Origin: Bacteroidales bacterium
GTDB taxonomy: Bacteria > Bacteroidota > Bacteroidia > Bacteroidales > VadinHA17
Length of the DNA: 13,764 bases
Direction of reading: 5' to 3'
Assembly (NCBI GenBank): GCA_003518245.1
Contig: DOZA01000196.1
Coordinates: 1 to 13,764, forward strand
Part shown: in pieces, positions 1 through 9,602 of the stretch
How positions within the stretch are numbered: position 1 is the stretch's first letter
Layout: the number at the start of each line of letters is the position of its first letter
Notes under the pieces: generated by a model
What the model was told of the DNA's origin: nothing
The model's database searches: none
The model's input: only the letters and a program-made list of their open reading frames with translations
Position numbers and translations under genes: made by a program

Positions 1-1841
1 TGCAATCATCACCTGAAAAAGAATTTTCTACCTCCGATGGTGGGGATTTGAATTCCTCATCGGAACAGAATGAAGCAGCTGAACAAGTAGAAGAACCCGA
101 AGAATTACCTGAAGTTGATTATACGGGCAGGTCAAAATCAGAACTGACCGAAACACTCGAATTGATTATTGAAAACCGGTCCCTGAATGAGATAATTGAC
201 GATGTTGATAACATAAAAACAGTATTCTATAAGAAGCATAAAGCTGAATCAGACGAAAAAAAGAAAAAATTCCTTGACGAAGGAGGGAAAATTGAAGATT
301 ATAAACCCTTAGATGATCCCCTGGAATTAAAAATCAGAGACCTTCTTGCCTTATTCCGTGGTAAGAAATCAGAACATAACAAGCAGCTTGAAATTGAGAA
401 ACAGGAAAACCTGAAGAAGAAGTATGATATAATAGATAAGATTAAAGACCTGGTGAACAGGGAAGAATCGATTAATAAAACTTTCCAGGAATTCAGGGAT
501 CTTCAGGCACAATGGTATGCAATAGGTATGGTTCCTCAATCTTCGCTTCGTAACCTCTGGGAAACATATAACCTAAATGTTGAGATCTTTTATGATTATA
601 TAAAAATAAATAAGGAGCTCAGAGATCTTGACTTTAAAAAGAACATGGAGATCAAGATCAAGCTGTGTGAGAAAGCTGAAGAACTTATACTTGACCCTAA
701 CCCCGTAAACGCTTTCAGGGTATTGCAGGAATATCACCAGCAATGGAGGGAAACAGGTCCTGTGCCAAGAGATTCCAGGACCGATTTATGGGAAAGGTTC
801 AAAGCTGCTACATCAAGTATTAATAGGCACCATCATGAATATTTTGAGAAGCAGAAAGATGAACAAAAGAAAAACCTTGAAGCTAAAACAGCATTATGTG
901 AGAAAGTAGAGGAGATAACCTTGCTTGAATTAAAGACCTATAAAGATTGGGAGAGCAAAGCGAGAGAGGTAATAGAAATTCAAAAAGTATGGCGTACCAT
1001 CGGCTTTGCACCAAAAAAACATAATAACAGCATCTATCAGAGATTCAGGGAAGCCTGTGATAAATTCTTCCAGAGTAAAAGAGCATTTTATGCTGAAAAT
1101 AAAGAACAGCAGATGGCTAACCTTCAAAAAAAGACTGAATTATGTATGCAGGCGGAAGCATGGCAGGATAGTGATGATTGGAAGGAGGCAACTGATGCCC
1201 TGATAAATCTTCAGAAAGAATGGAAAGAAATTGGCTCAGTCCCAAGAAAACACTCTGATAAAATATGGAAGAAATTCAGAAAAGCCTGTGATCACTTTTT
1301 CGACAGGAAGTCTGAACATTTTGCAGAACTAGACAGCTCGTTTGAAGAAAATCTTAAAGAAAAGGAAACACTTATTGATGAACTGAAAAATTTTGAACCA
1401 GGAGAGGATATTAATAAAGCTTTTGAGAAACTGAGAGAGATTCAGAGAAAATGGGCTGATATAGGTTTTGTGCCGTACGGGGACAAGGAAAGAATAGGTG
1501 ACGAGTACAGGAAGGCGCTAAATGAACAGTTTGACAGGTTAAAGATAGATGATGAAGAAAAAGCTATTCTTAAGTACCAGACCAAACTTGAAAATATAAA
1601 GGAAACACCAAAAGCAACAAGAAAACTGAGAGGTGAAAGAGAGAAATTTATAAATAAGATAAAACAATTTGAAAATGACATCGTTGTATGGGAAAATAAT
1701 ATTGGATTCTTCTCAAAATCAAGTAGCGCCGAATCGATGATAAAGGAGGTACAATCCAAAATTGACAATGCAAAGAAAACAATTGAAGTACTGGAGGAAA
1801 AAATTAGACTGATAGATAAATCCGGAATTGATACGGAGTAA
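1..1841 (+). CDS. DUF349 repeat protein, 5' end cut off by window edge
   Basis: The reading frame is open from the first complete codon at base 3, so the true start lies upstream; the TTG at 48 is an internal leucine codon. At least 612 residues are visible. After an acidic, low-complexity N-terminus come five tandem DUF349 units, each with a W-x-x-x-G-x-x-P core followed by a charged amphipathic helix. Counting from codon 48, the core tryptophans are residues 156, 233, 315, 392 and 469, so the repeat is about 77-82 residues. The last 80 residues are charged and probably coiled coil. No signal peptide or membrane segment is visible, so it is probably cytoplasmic. The biochemical role of the family is not known to me. 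The stop is 33 bases before pyrG, which suggests co-transcription. Family assignment is strong; function is open. Confidence 0.9.
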   Translation, partial: QSSPEKEFSTSDGGDLNSSSEQNEAAEQVEEPEELPEVDYTGRSKSELTETLELIIENRSLNEIIDDVDNIKTVFYKKHKAESDEKKKKFLDEGGKIEDYKPLDDPLELKIRDLLALFRGKKSEHNKQLEIEKQENLKKKYDIIDKIKDLVNREESINKTFQEFRDLQAQWYAIGMVPQSSLRNLWETYNLNVEIFYDYIKINKELRDLDFKKNMEIKIKLCEKAEELILDPNPVNAFRVLQEYHQQWRETGPVPRDSRTDLWERFKAATSSINRHHHEYFEKQKDEQKKNLEAKTALCEKVEEITLLELKTYKDWESKAREVIEIQKVWRTIGFAPKKHNNSIYQRFREACDKFFQSKRAFYAENKEQQMANLQKKTELCMQAEAWQDSDDWKEATDALINLQKEWKEIGSVPRKHSDKIWKKFRKACDHFFDRKSEHFAELDSSFEENLKEKETLIDELKNFEPGEDINKAFEKLREIQRKWADIGFVPYGDKERIGDEYRKALNEQFDRLKIDDEEKAILKYQTKLENIKETPKATRKLRGEREKFINKIKQFENDIVVWENNIGFFSKSSSAESMIKEVQSKIDNAKKTIEVLEEKIRLIDKSGIDTE

Positions 1842-1868
1842 AAACTTTATATGGTTTATAATAAATAA

Positions 1869-3494
<1,626 letters not shown>

Positions 3495-3523
3495 TTTTGA
3501 AGTATTAACTACACATGAATTAA

Positions 3524-5509
3524 ATGGATAAGAATACAATTATAGGACTAGTACTTATATTCCTGGTGTTTATTACATTCAGCTTATTTAACAGCAATAA
3601 GCTGAAAAAATCATATGAATCAGCAGCCAGTGTAGCCGATTCATTATATGAAGTTGGTAATTATGAAGCTGCAAGACTTCAATACCTTAAAGCTCTGGAA
3701 TACAAACCAGGAACACCGGAAGCTGTTAATCGTATAAATGAAATCAATAATATAATACAACCTGATACGATTAGCCCGCAGGATACCGTGAAAAGAGAAC
3801 AGGTAACCATGACCGGACAGGTACCGCAAACTGTAAACAGGAACCAGGAAATAGAACAAATTCCACAACCAACAGGAGCTTTTTCAAGTGCTTATAGCGG
3901 TGAACAGGAATTCTTTTTGCTTAAGAATGACCTGCTGGAATTGACAATAGCCACCAGGGGAGGACGTATATATTCAGCATTGCTGAAAGAATATACTACT
4001 CATGATCAGCGACCTCTGATACTTTTCGATGGTGATTCAACGGTTTTTGGATTTAAATTCTTTACAAGGGATAATAAACGGATTGAAACCAATAACCTGT
4101 ATTTCAAACCTGTAAATACATCACCGGTTACCGATGCATCCAATTCAGCAGCTACTGCTACCTTCCGCCTTGAAGTAAATGAAGATCAGTATATAGAATA
4201 TATTTATAGCCTCGAACCAGGGCAGTATATGGTAGGATTTGATGTCAATTTCGTTGGACTGACAGATATTCTGGCATCAAATATAAGCTCGCTTGCTTTT
4301 GACTGGAAATCTTACCTGCCACAACAGGAAAAAGGAAAACAGAATGAGAATAACTGGTCCAATATAAAATATAAACACTACCAGGATAATGTGGATGGTT
4401 TCAGGACAAGATCACAGAAGGATTTTGAGGAAAATGATATAGCTACTCCCTTGCGATGGGTGGCTTTTAAGGATCAGTTCTTCTCATCTGTTATTATTTC
4501 AGATAAATCTTTCTCTAATGGTTATGTATCGTATACAAAAATGCCTCTGGATAGTAAATATCTCAGATATTGTACTACCGAGTTAAGCCTTCCATATGAA
4601 CCACACCAGAATGATGATTATAAAATGAGCCTTTATTTTGGGCCTAATCATTATAAAACCCTAAAAAAACATGGCCTTGCACTGGAAGAACTAGTTATGG
4701 TTGGTAAAAATATTATCAAGTTTATTAATAAGTATGTCATAGTACAGATATTCAACTGGCTTAATAAATATATAGGTAATTATGGCATAATAATATTAAT
4801 CCTTACCCTGATAATAAAAGTTGTGCTCTTCCCCCTCACATTCAAGTCATACCAGTCGCAGGCGAAAATGAAAGTGTTGAAGCCACTGGTTGATGAGATA
4901 AATAAAAAATATCCCAAGAAGGAAGATGCTATGAAAAAGCAGCAGGCCACTATGGACATGTATAAAAAGGCAGGTGTGAGTCCGCTGGGGGGCTGTCTTC
5001 CAATGGCTCTTCAAATGCCAATTCTATTTGCAATGTTCAGGTTTTTCCCTACTTCAATAGAGCTCAGGCAACAATCATTCCTGTGGGCAAAGGACCTGTC
5101 AACTTATGACTCAATAATGGATCTTCCTTTTAATATACCTATGTATGGTGATCATATAAGCCTGTTTACACTGTTGATGACAATATCCACTATTGTAACA
5201 ATGAAAATTAACAGCCCTTCTTCAACAGGACAGGAGCAGATGCCAGGGATGAAAATGATGACTTATATAATGCCTGTAATGTTTATGTTCATTTTGAATA
5301 ATTTCTCTTCAGGACTTACATATTATTATTTCCTGGCTAACCTGATAACATTTGGGCAGAATATGTTATCCAAGAGGTTTATTGACGAAGAGGCAGTACT
5401 GAAAAAGCTTAATGAGAACAAGAAAAAGACGCCTAAAAAATCTAAATTTCAGCAAAGACTGAAAGAAGCGGCTAAACAAAGAGGATACCAGGCTCCAAAG
5501 AGAAAATAA
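3524..5509 (+). CDS. yidC: Membrane protein insertase YidC (Oxa1 family)
   Basis: Inserts and folds inner-membrane proteins, alone or with SecYEG. The 661-residue protein has an N-terminal membrane helix (about residues 5-22), a large periplasmic beta-rich domain (about 125-375), and a C-terminal insertase core (about 400-615) with the expected hydrophobic segments, KSYQSQAKMK, and GCLPMALQMPILFAMF. Lys432 in the first core helix appears to sit where E. coli has its groove arginine. The tail (about 632-661) is strongly basic, as expected for ribosome contact. Odd feature: residues about 35-68, just after the first helix, read as a tetratricopeptide-like helix pair (GNYEAARLQYLKALEYKPG), where I would expect a plain linker. 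ATG at 3524 fits the hydrophobic N-terminus. It lies 29 bases after pyrG, so it is probably co-transcribed. Confidence 0.98.
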   Translation: MDKNTIIGLVLIFLVFITFSLFNSNKLKKSYESAASVADSLYEVGNYEAARLQYLKALEYKPGTPEAVNRINEINNIIQPDTISPQDTVKREQVTMTGQVPQTVNRNQEIEQIPQPTGAFSSAYSGEQEFFLLKNDLLELTIATRGGRIYSALLKEYTTHDQRPLILFDGDSTVFGFKFFTRDNKRIETNNLYFKPVNTSPVTDASNSAATATFRLEVNEDQYIEYIYSLEPGQYMVGFDVNFVGLTDILASNISSLAFDWKSYLPQQEKGKQNENNWSNIKYKHYQDNVDGFRTRSQKDFEENDIATPLRWVAFKDQFFSSVIISDKSFSNGYVSYTKMPLDSKYLRYCTTELSLPYEPHQNDDYKMSLYFGPNHYKTLKKHGLALEELVMVGKNIIKFINKYVIVQIFNWLNKYIGNYGIIILILTLIIKVVLFPLTFKSYQSQAKMKVLKPLVDEINKKYPKKEDAMKKQQATMDMYKKAGVSPLGGCLPMALQMPILFAMFRFFPTSIELRQQSFLWAKDLSTYDSIMDLPFNIPMYGDHISLFTLLMTISTIVTMKINSPSSTGQEQMPGMKMMTYIMPVMFMFILNNFSSGLTYYYFLANLITFGQNMLSKRFIDEEAVLKKLNENKKKTPKKSKFQQRLKEAAKQRGYQAPKRK

Positions 5510-5588
5510 CCTGTATGTATATCCTGGTAGTATTGAAAATATTCTTATTTCATAAAAATGTGCTTTTGACCAGATAAGTAATTATTTA

Positions 5589-6620
5589 ATGGGTAAAAGG
5601 GTAAAAATAAAGGACATTGCGGAAACATGTGGTTTTTCAAATACACTCGTTTCCATGGTGTTAAATAATAAAGCCTCTTTGCATGGAATAAAACCTGATA
5701 CTCAGGAAAAAGTACTTTATATTGCACGGCAAATGGGGTATTTTGAAGAAACTCCCGGGGTAAAAGAAAATAATGTAATCCATGTACCAGGTATAGTAGG
5801 AATTGTAGTTCCTGACCTCCATAACCAATTCCTGTTTGAGATAGCACCCTGTCTGAATAAAGCTTTTACAGCTATCGGCCTCACATTTGGAATAGTTACA
5901 CGTAATGAAAACGAACAGAGATTCATTGCGATCATTAATGAACTGAAAGAAATGTATAGTGGCTTGATTCTACTTGGTGATGCTGCTGATGATATAATAA
6001 TACGAAAACTTAAGGAAACATACTTTCCATTTATTGTGCTTGAAAAAAAAATATCGAGGTACAGGATAAATGAAGTAAACAGTGACTCTGAAGAAGCATG
6101 CAGGCTTGTAGGATCACATATATTTAAACTTGGATATAGCAATATATCGGTTATCGAAAAGAAAGGCTGTATGAACTGTTTAACAGAAACAGATGTTTTA
6201 ATAAATACTATTCAGAAACTTGTCCCCGGAATTAAAATTACCAGGCATGCACTCGACTATAATCTCATACAGCATGACACAGATATGGAAGAGGTTGTGA
6301 AAGCACTTCGGCCTCCTGAGTCTTCACAACTTTTTATTGTCAAGCATGCTGAAATGGTATATCATATAATTTCGTATTTAAGAAGAAAAAAGTTCAGGAT
6401 ACCCAATGATATTGCTGTAATCTCTATGGATAACGGGATAGGCTTTAGTTTAATGGATCCACCTGTAACAAGGATAAACAGGAATTATACCGCACTGGCA
6501 TTAAAAGCATCTCAGATGCTATGGTCTGAGATAAAAAATAACGGACGGGGAAAATATAAAAGATCGGTAAAAATAAAACCGGAGTTAATTATAGAGAAAT
6601 CCTGTGGGTCAGTGTTGTAA
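5589..6620 (+). CDS. LacI-family transcriptional regulator
   Basis: A DNA-binding regulator of 343 residues, usual for LacI/GalR proteins. The N-terminal helix-turn-helix is clear (KIKDIAETCGFSNTLVSMVL, residues 6-25), followed by a hinge-type segment ending ARQMGY. The recognition helix has TLVSMVLN where many family members have ATVSRVLN. Residues about 66-340 form the periplasmic-binding-protein-like effector domain (starts PGIVGIVVPD; ends with a PPVTRINRNY segment), which in this family binds a sugar or sugar derivative. The effector is not predictable here. The gene is 79 bases after yidC and only 4 bases before the transglutaminase-like lipoprotein gene, so it likely belongs to, and may control, the cassette ending in the GH92 gene. 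No ideal operator palindrome or clear promoter was found in 5510-5588. Confidence 0.93.
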   Translation: MGKRVKIKDIAETCGFSNTLVSMVLNNKASLHGIKPDTQEKVLYIARQMGYFEETPGVKENNVIHVPGIVGIVVPDLHNQFLFEIAPCLNKAFTAIGLTFGIVTRNENEQRFIAIINELKEMYSGLILLGDAADDIIIRKLKETYFPFIVLEKKISRYRINEVNSDSEEACRLVGSHIFKLGYSNISVIEKKGCMNCLTETDVLINTIQKLVPGIKITRHALDYNLIQHDTDMEEVVKALRPPESSQLFIVKHAEMVYHIISYLRRKKFRIPNDIAVISMDNGIGFSLMDPPVTRINRNYTALALKASQMLWSEIKNNGRGKYKRSVKIKPELIIEKSCGSVL

Positions 6621-6624
6621 GTAA

Positions 6625-9282
6625 ATGAATAATATTATTATGAAAACATTTGTATTCCTGTTGATTACATTCTTTGTACTTTCATTCCAATCATGTAATA
6701 ATGATCACCTGGTAAACGATCATGGCTACATGGATAAAGTAAAGGATAAGTTTAATGAACGCAGGGAAATTTTCCAGGGTAGGGAAGGAGAGCTGTTTTC
6801 AATTATTGACAGTGGCTTAAACAAAAAAGAATCAGAAGCCATGCAATTTCTGATTGCCTATATGCCACTTAATGACCTGGCAGATTATAGCGGTAGCTTC
6901 TATCTTGTTAATGTAAGATTATCTCTGCAAGCAAGAGAAAATACTCTGTGGGGTAATAAAATACCTGAAGACATATTTCTTCATTACGTTTTGCCACCAA
7001 GGGTAAATAATGAAAATCTTGACTCCTTCAGGATTGCTTATTATAATGAAATACATGAGCGCATTAATGATGCTGTAACTATAGAAAAGGCAGCTCTCGA
7101 AATTAATCACTGGTGCCATGAGAAGGTATCATATCAACCTGCAGATATACGAACCTCAGCACCAATGGCTACTGTACTTTCTGCAAGAGGAAGGTGTGGT
7201 GAAGAAAGTACTTTTACTGTTGCAGCTCTGCGTACTGCCGGCATTCCGGCACGACAGATATATACTCCAAGATGGGCACACTGCGATGATAACCATGCCT
7301 GGGTGGAAGTATGGGTTGATGGTGAATGGAAATACCTGGGAGCATGCGAGCCTGAACCAGTATTGGACAGAGGCTGGTTTACCGAACCTGCACGTAGAGC
7401 AATGCTTACACATACAAAAGCATTTGGTCTGTACAGAGGTAATGGGAAAGTAGTGAAAAAAACTGAAAACTTTGCAGAAATAAATACGCTCTCAAAATAT
7501 GCCAGGACTAAAGCTTTGGAAATAAAAGTTATTGACCCTCAGCATAATGTGGTAGATAACGCTGTTGTTGAACCTAGCCTATATAATTATGCTGAGTTTT
7601 ACCCACTGGCTAAAATAATAACAAGAGAAAACGGACAATGTAGTTTTGAAACAGGATTGGGAGATCTTTTGGTATGGGCACATAAAGATGGTAAATTCGG
7701 ATTCGAAAAGGTTAATGTTGATGAAGCAGACACAGTTATAATAATACTGGGTAATAAGGATAACATAAATGATTATTATGAATTTGATCTGCAGGCACCG
7801 GTACAACATATACCTTATAGTGATACTATTCCCGGATATATGAAATCCAGCAACCCGGAGCGCTTAATTATGGAAGACAGTATCCGTAATGCCTATGTTA
7901 ATACATGGATGAATGGTGATGATGCAGTGAAACTTGCACGTGCTAATGGTCTTGATAAGGAAATAGTAAAGAATATCATAAGCAGAAGCATGGGTAATTA
8001 TGTTGATATAGCCCGGCTTATCACAGATACACCTGAAGAATATAATGATATATTGATAAAATTACTTGGTGTAATTTCAGATAAAGACCTGAGAGATACT
8101 AAGTCATATGTTCTTATGGACCACTTGGTCAATGCCGGGAAGTATCATAACCCGGATAATCATTCTGACGAAATCTATATAAGGTATGTTCTAAATCCAA
8201 GGATATCATTTGAAATATTAACTACATGGAGGTCTTTTATATATGAATACTTTGATAATGATCTGTCAGAAAGCATTATTACTGATCCTTATGCTTTTGC
8301 CAGATGGATAAAAGAAAATATAAAATTGGCAAATGAAGAAAATTATTATAATGTTCCTGTAAGCCCTGAAGGTGTACTGGAAACAGGATATGCTGACTTG
8401 CTATCCGCTAAAATACTCTTTATAGCAGGCTGTCGATCGTATGGAATACCAGCAAGGCTTGAAAAGGGTACAAACATAACTCAGTTCTATCGTGATAATA
8501 CCTGGCATGATGTATTTTTTTCTGACGAGAAATATGAAAAACCTGGAGATGCATATTTATCTTTTTCATATGAAGGAGGTCTGCCAGTACCTGAGTATTA
8601 TATACATTTTACAATTGCAAGGTTTGAGAATGGGAGATATGTCACACTCGATTATGACTATAACAGGAAAATTACATTATTTGATGATTCTCTTACCCTT
8701 CCTGAAGGTAGTTACATGCTGGTTACAGGTAACAGGACAAATGGTTCAACAGTATTGAGTTCAATAAAGTTCTTTGATCTTGAAGCAGGTAAAAAAAGAA
8801 CGCTTAATGTAAAATTAAGAAAAGAGATGAAACCTGCCAGAATACTGAACAAAATAGATTTTGAACAGAACTTTGTGGATGGAAATATAAATAAAAAGCT
8901 CATTGCATATTCAGAAAAAGGCATGGTAATTATCTGGATTGATCATGATAAGGAGCCCAGTAAACATATACTCAATGATTTACCTCATGTAAAAAATGAA
9001 CTGGACGAACTGGGATGCCAGTTTATTTTTCTTTCTGATCCCTCAACAAAAAGTGCTTCATATTTACCTGATGAGTTTGAGGGATTGCCGGAAAAAACAC
9101 TCTTTGGTTTTGATGAAAACCTGGATATACTGAATTCAATATATGGTAAATCATATGATAAAGTACAGCTGCCCGTAGTTGTTTATGCTGATGAAAACGG
9201 GAATGTGTATTATAAGTCTGAAGGCTATAGAATCGGAATTGGAGAACAAATTCTTAAAAGTATTATAAAGGTAAAACTATGA
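6625..9282 (+). CDS. Large lipoprotein with transglutaminase-like domains and thioredoxin-like C-terminus
   Basis: An 885-residue envelope lipoprotein: hydrophobic signal then a Bacteroidota-type lipobox with Cys24. The start could be Met1 (6625) or Met6 (6640). The first transglutaminase-like module (about 45-260) has Cys191 in RGRCGEES and His224 in DDNHAWVEVW; the third catalytic residue is unclear, perhaps Glu242 in GACEPEP. A beta-sandwich resembling carboxypeptidase-regulatory domains follows (about 299-375). A second, diverged copy of the module (about 440-660) has Leu592 in place of the Cys and Asn in place of the His, so it is probably non-catalytic. The last 120 residues (GMVIIWIDHDKEP onward) look thioredoxin-like without a CxxC motif. 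The fold is shared by transglutaminases, cysteine proteases and peptide:N-glycanases; the actual reaction is unknown. Its stop overlaps the GH92 start (ATGA, 9279-9282), suggesting translational coupling. Confidence 0.88.
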   Translation: MNNIIMKTFVFLLITFFVLSFQSCNNDHLVNDHGYMDKVKDKFNERREIFQGREGELFSIIDSGLNKKESEAMQFLIAYMPLNDLADYSGSFYLVNVRLSLQARENTLWGNKIPEDIFLHYVLPPRVNNENLDSFRIAYYNEIHERINDAVTIEKAALEINHWCHEKVSYQPADIRTSAPMATVLSARGRCGEESTFTVAALRTAGIPARQIYTPRWAHCDDNHAWVEVWVDGEWKYLGACEPEPVLDRGWFTEPARRAMLTHTKAFGLYRGNGKVVKKTENFAEINTLSKYARTKALEIKVIDPQHNVVDNAVVEPSLYNYAEFYPLAKIITRENGQCSFETGLGDLLVWAHKDGKFGFEKVNVDEADTVIIILGNKDNINDYYEFDLQAPVQHIPYSDTIPGYMKSSNPERLIMEDSIRNAYVNTWMNGDDAVKLARANGLDKEIVKNIISRSMGNYVDIARLITDTPEEYNDILIKLLGVISDKDLRDTKSYVLMDHLVNAGKYHNPDNHSDEIYIRYVLNPRISFEILTTWRSFIYEYFDNDLSESIITDPYAFARWIKENIKLANEENYYNVPVSPEGVLETGYADLLSAKILFIAGCRSYGIPARLEKGTNITQFYRDNTWHDVFFSDEKYEKPGDAYLSFSYEGGLPVPEYYIHFTIARFENGRYVTLDYDYNRKITLFDDSLTLPEGSYMLVTGNRTNGSTVLSSIKFFDLEAGKKRTLNVKLRKEMKPARILNKIDFEQNFVDGNINKKLIAYSEKGMVIIWIDHDKEPSKHILNDLPHVKNELDELGCQFIFLSDPSTKSASYLPDEFEGLPEKTLFGFDENLDILNSIYGKSYDKVQLPVVVYADENGNVYYKSEGYRIGIGEQILKSIIKVKL

Positions 9283-9602
9283 AGAAAGTTAATGTAATAA
9301 TCACCCTGGCTGTTTTATTGATTATCAGTTCATGCAATAATAAAGAAGTTAATACTGAATTAGTAACCGAACCAGCTAATTTTGTTGATCCTTTTATAGG
9401 TACTGCTTATCATGGTCATGTATTTCCTGGAGCAACACTGCCCTTTGGTATGGTCCAACTGAGCCCTGATAATGGTACTAATGGCTGGGATTGGTGCTCG
9501 GGATATCATTATTCAGATTCATTGATAGCCGGTTTCGGACACACTCACCTATCCGGAACGGGTATTGGTGACCTGGCTGATATTGTTTCCTGCCTTCAAT
9601 GA
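9279..9602 (+). CDS. GH92 alpha-mannosidase, N-terminal fragment (frame broken)
   Basis: The first 107 residues of a glycoside hydrolase family 92 enzyme, a family of calcium-dependent exo-alpha-mannosidases. It has a lipoprotein signal with lipobox ISSC (Cys19), then the family's N-terminal signatures: NFVDPFIGT, HVFPGATLPFGMVQLSPD (residues 47-64) and FGHTHLSGTGIGDL (86-99). The frame then closes at TGA 9600-9602, in the middle of the N-terminal domain, where the family normally continues with a DIxxxP segment. The rest of the enzyme follows directly in another frame from 9599. The start ATG overlaps the stop of the preceding lipoprotein gene and a weak AAAGG lies upstream. Alone this fragment cannot be catalytic, because the active site lies in the C-terminal domain. 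Confidence 0.9.
   Translation: MKKVNVIITLAVLLIISSCNNKEVNTELVTEPANFVDPFIGTAYHGHVFPGATLPFGMVQLSPDNGTNGWDWCSGYHYSDSLIAGFGHTHLSGTGIGDLADIVSCLQ
9578..9602 (+). other. Frameshift junction inside the GH92 gene
   Basis: The upstream frame reads LADIVSCLQ and stops at 9602. The downstream frame is open only from just after a stop at 9578-9580. Adding one T to the run at 9586-9588 gives LADIVFLPSMKEFKEGY, which restores the hydrophobic DI-x-x-x-P pattern expected here in GH92 and joins both halves without loss. This is a one-base deletion relative to an intact gene, real or from sequencing. No slippery heptamer is present, so programmed frameshifting is unlikely. Confidence 0.85.

Noticed and set aside
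48..50. TTG as start of the DUF349 protein
   Set aside because: The frame stays open upstream to the window edge and the added residues have the same acidic, polar character; the gene is simply cut by the window.
5520..5576. Inverted repeat TATCCTGGT / ACCAGATA before the LacI gene as an operator
   Set aside because: The arms are 40 bases apart with a bulge, unlike compact LacI-family palindromes; likely chance in AT-rich DNA.
7118..7453. Out-of-frame + strand frame inside the transglutaminase-like gene
   Set aside because: It overlaps the conserved catalytic module of the real gene and has no recognisable domain.
9599..9602. ATGA overlap read as a genuine boundary between two genes
   Set aside because: The break falls inside a conserved GH92 domain, the second part lacks a signal peptide, and one base restores a full-length family member.
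9578..9602. Programmed ribosomal frameshift in GH92
   Set aside because: No X-XXY-YYZ slippery heptamer, no shift-prone stop context and no clear downstream stem were found; a simple indel explains the data.
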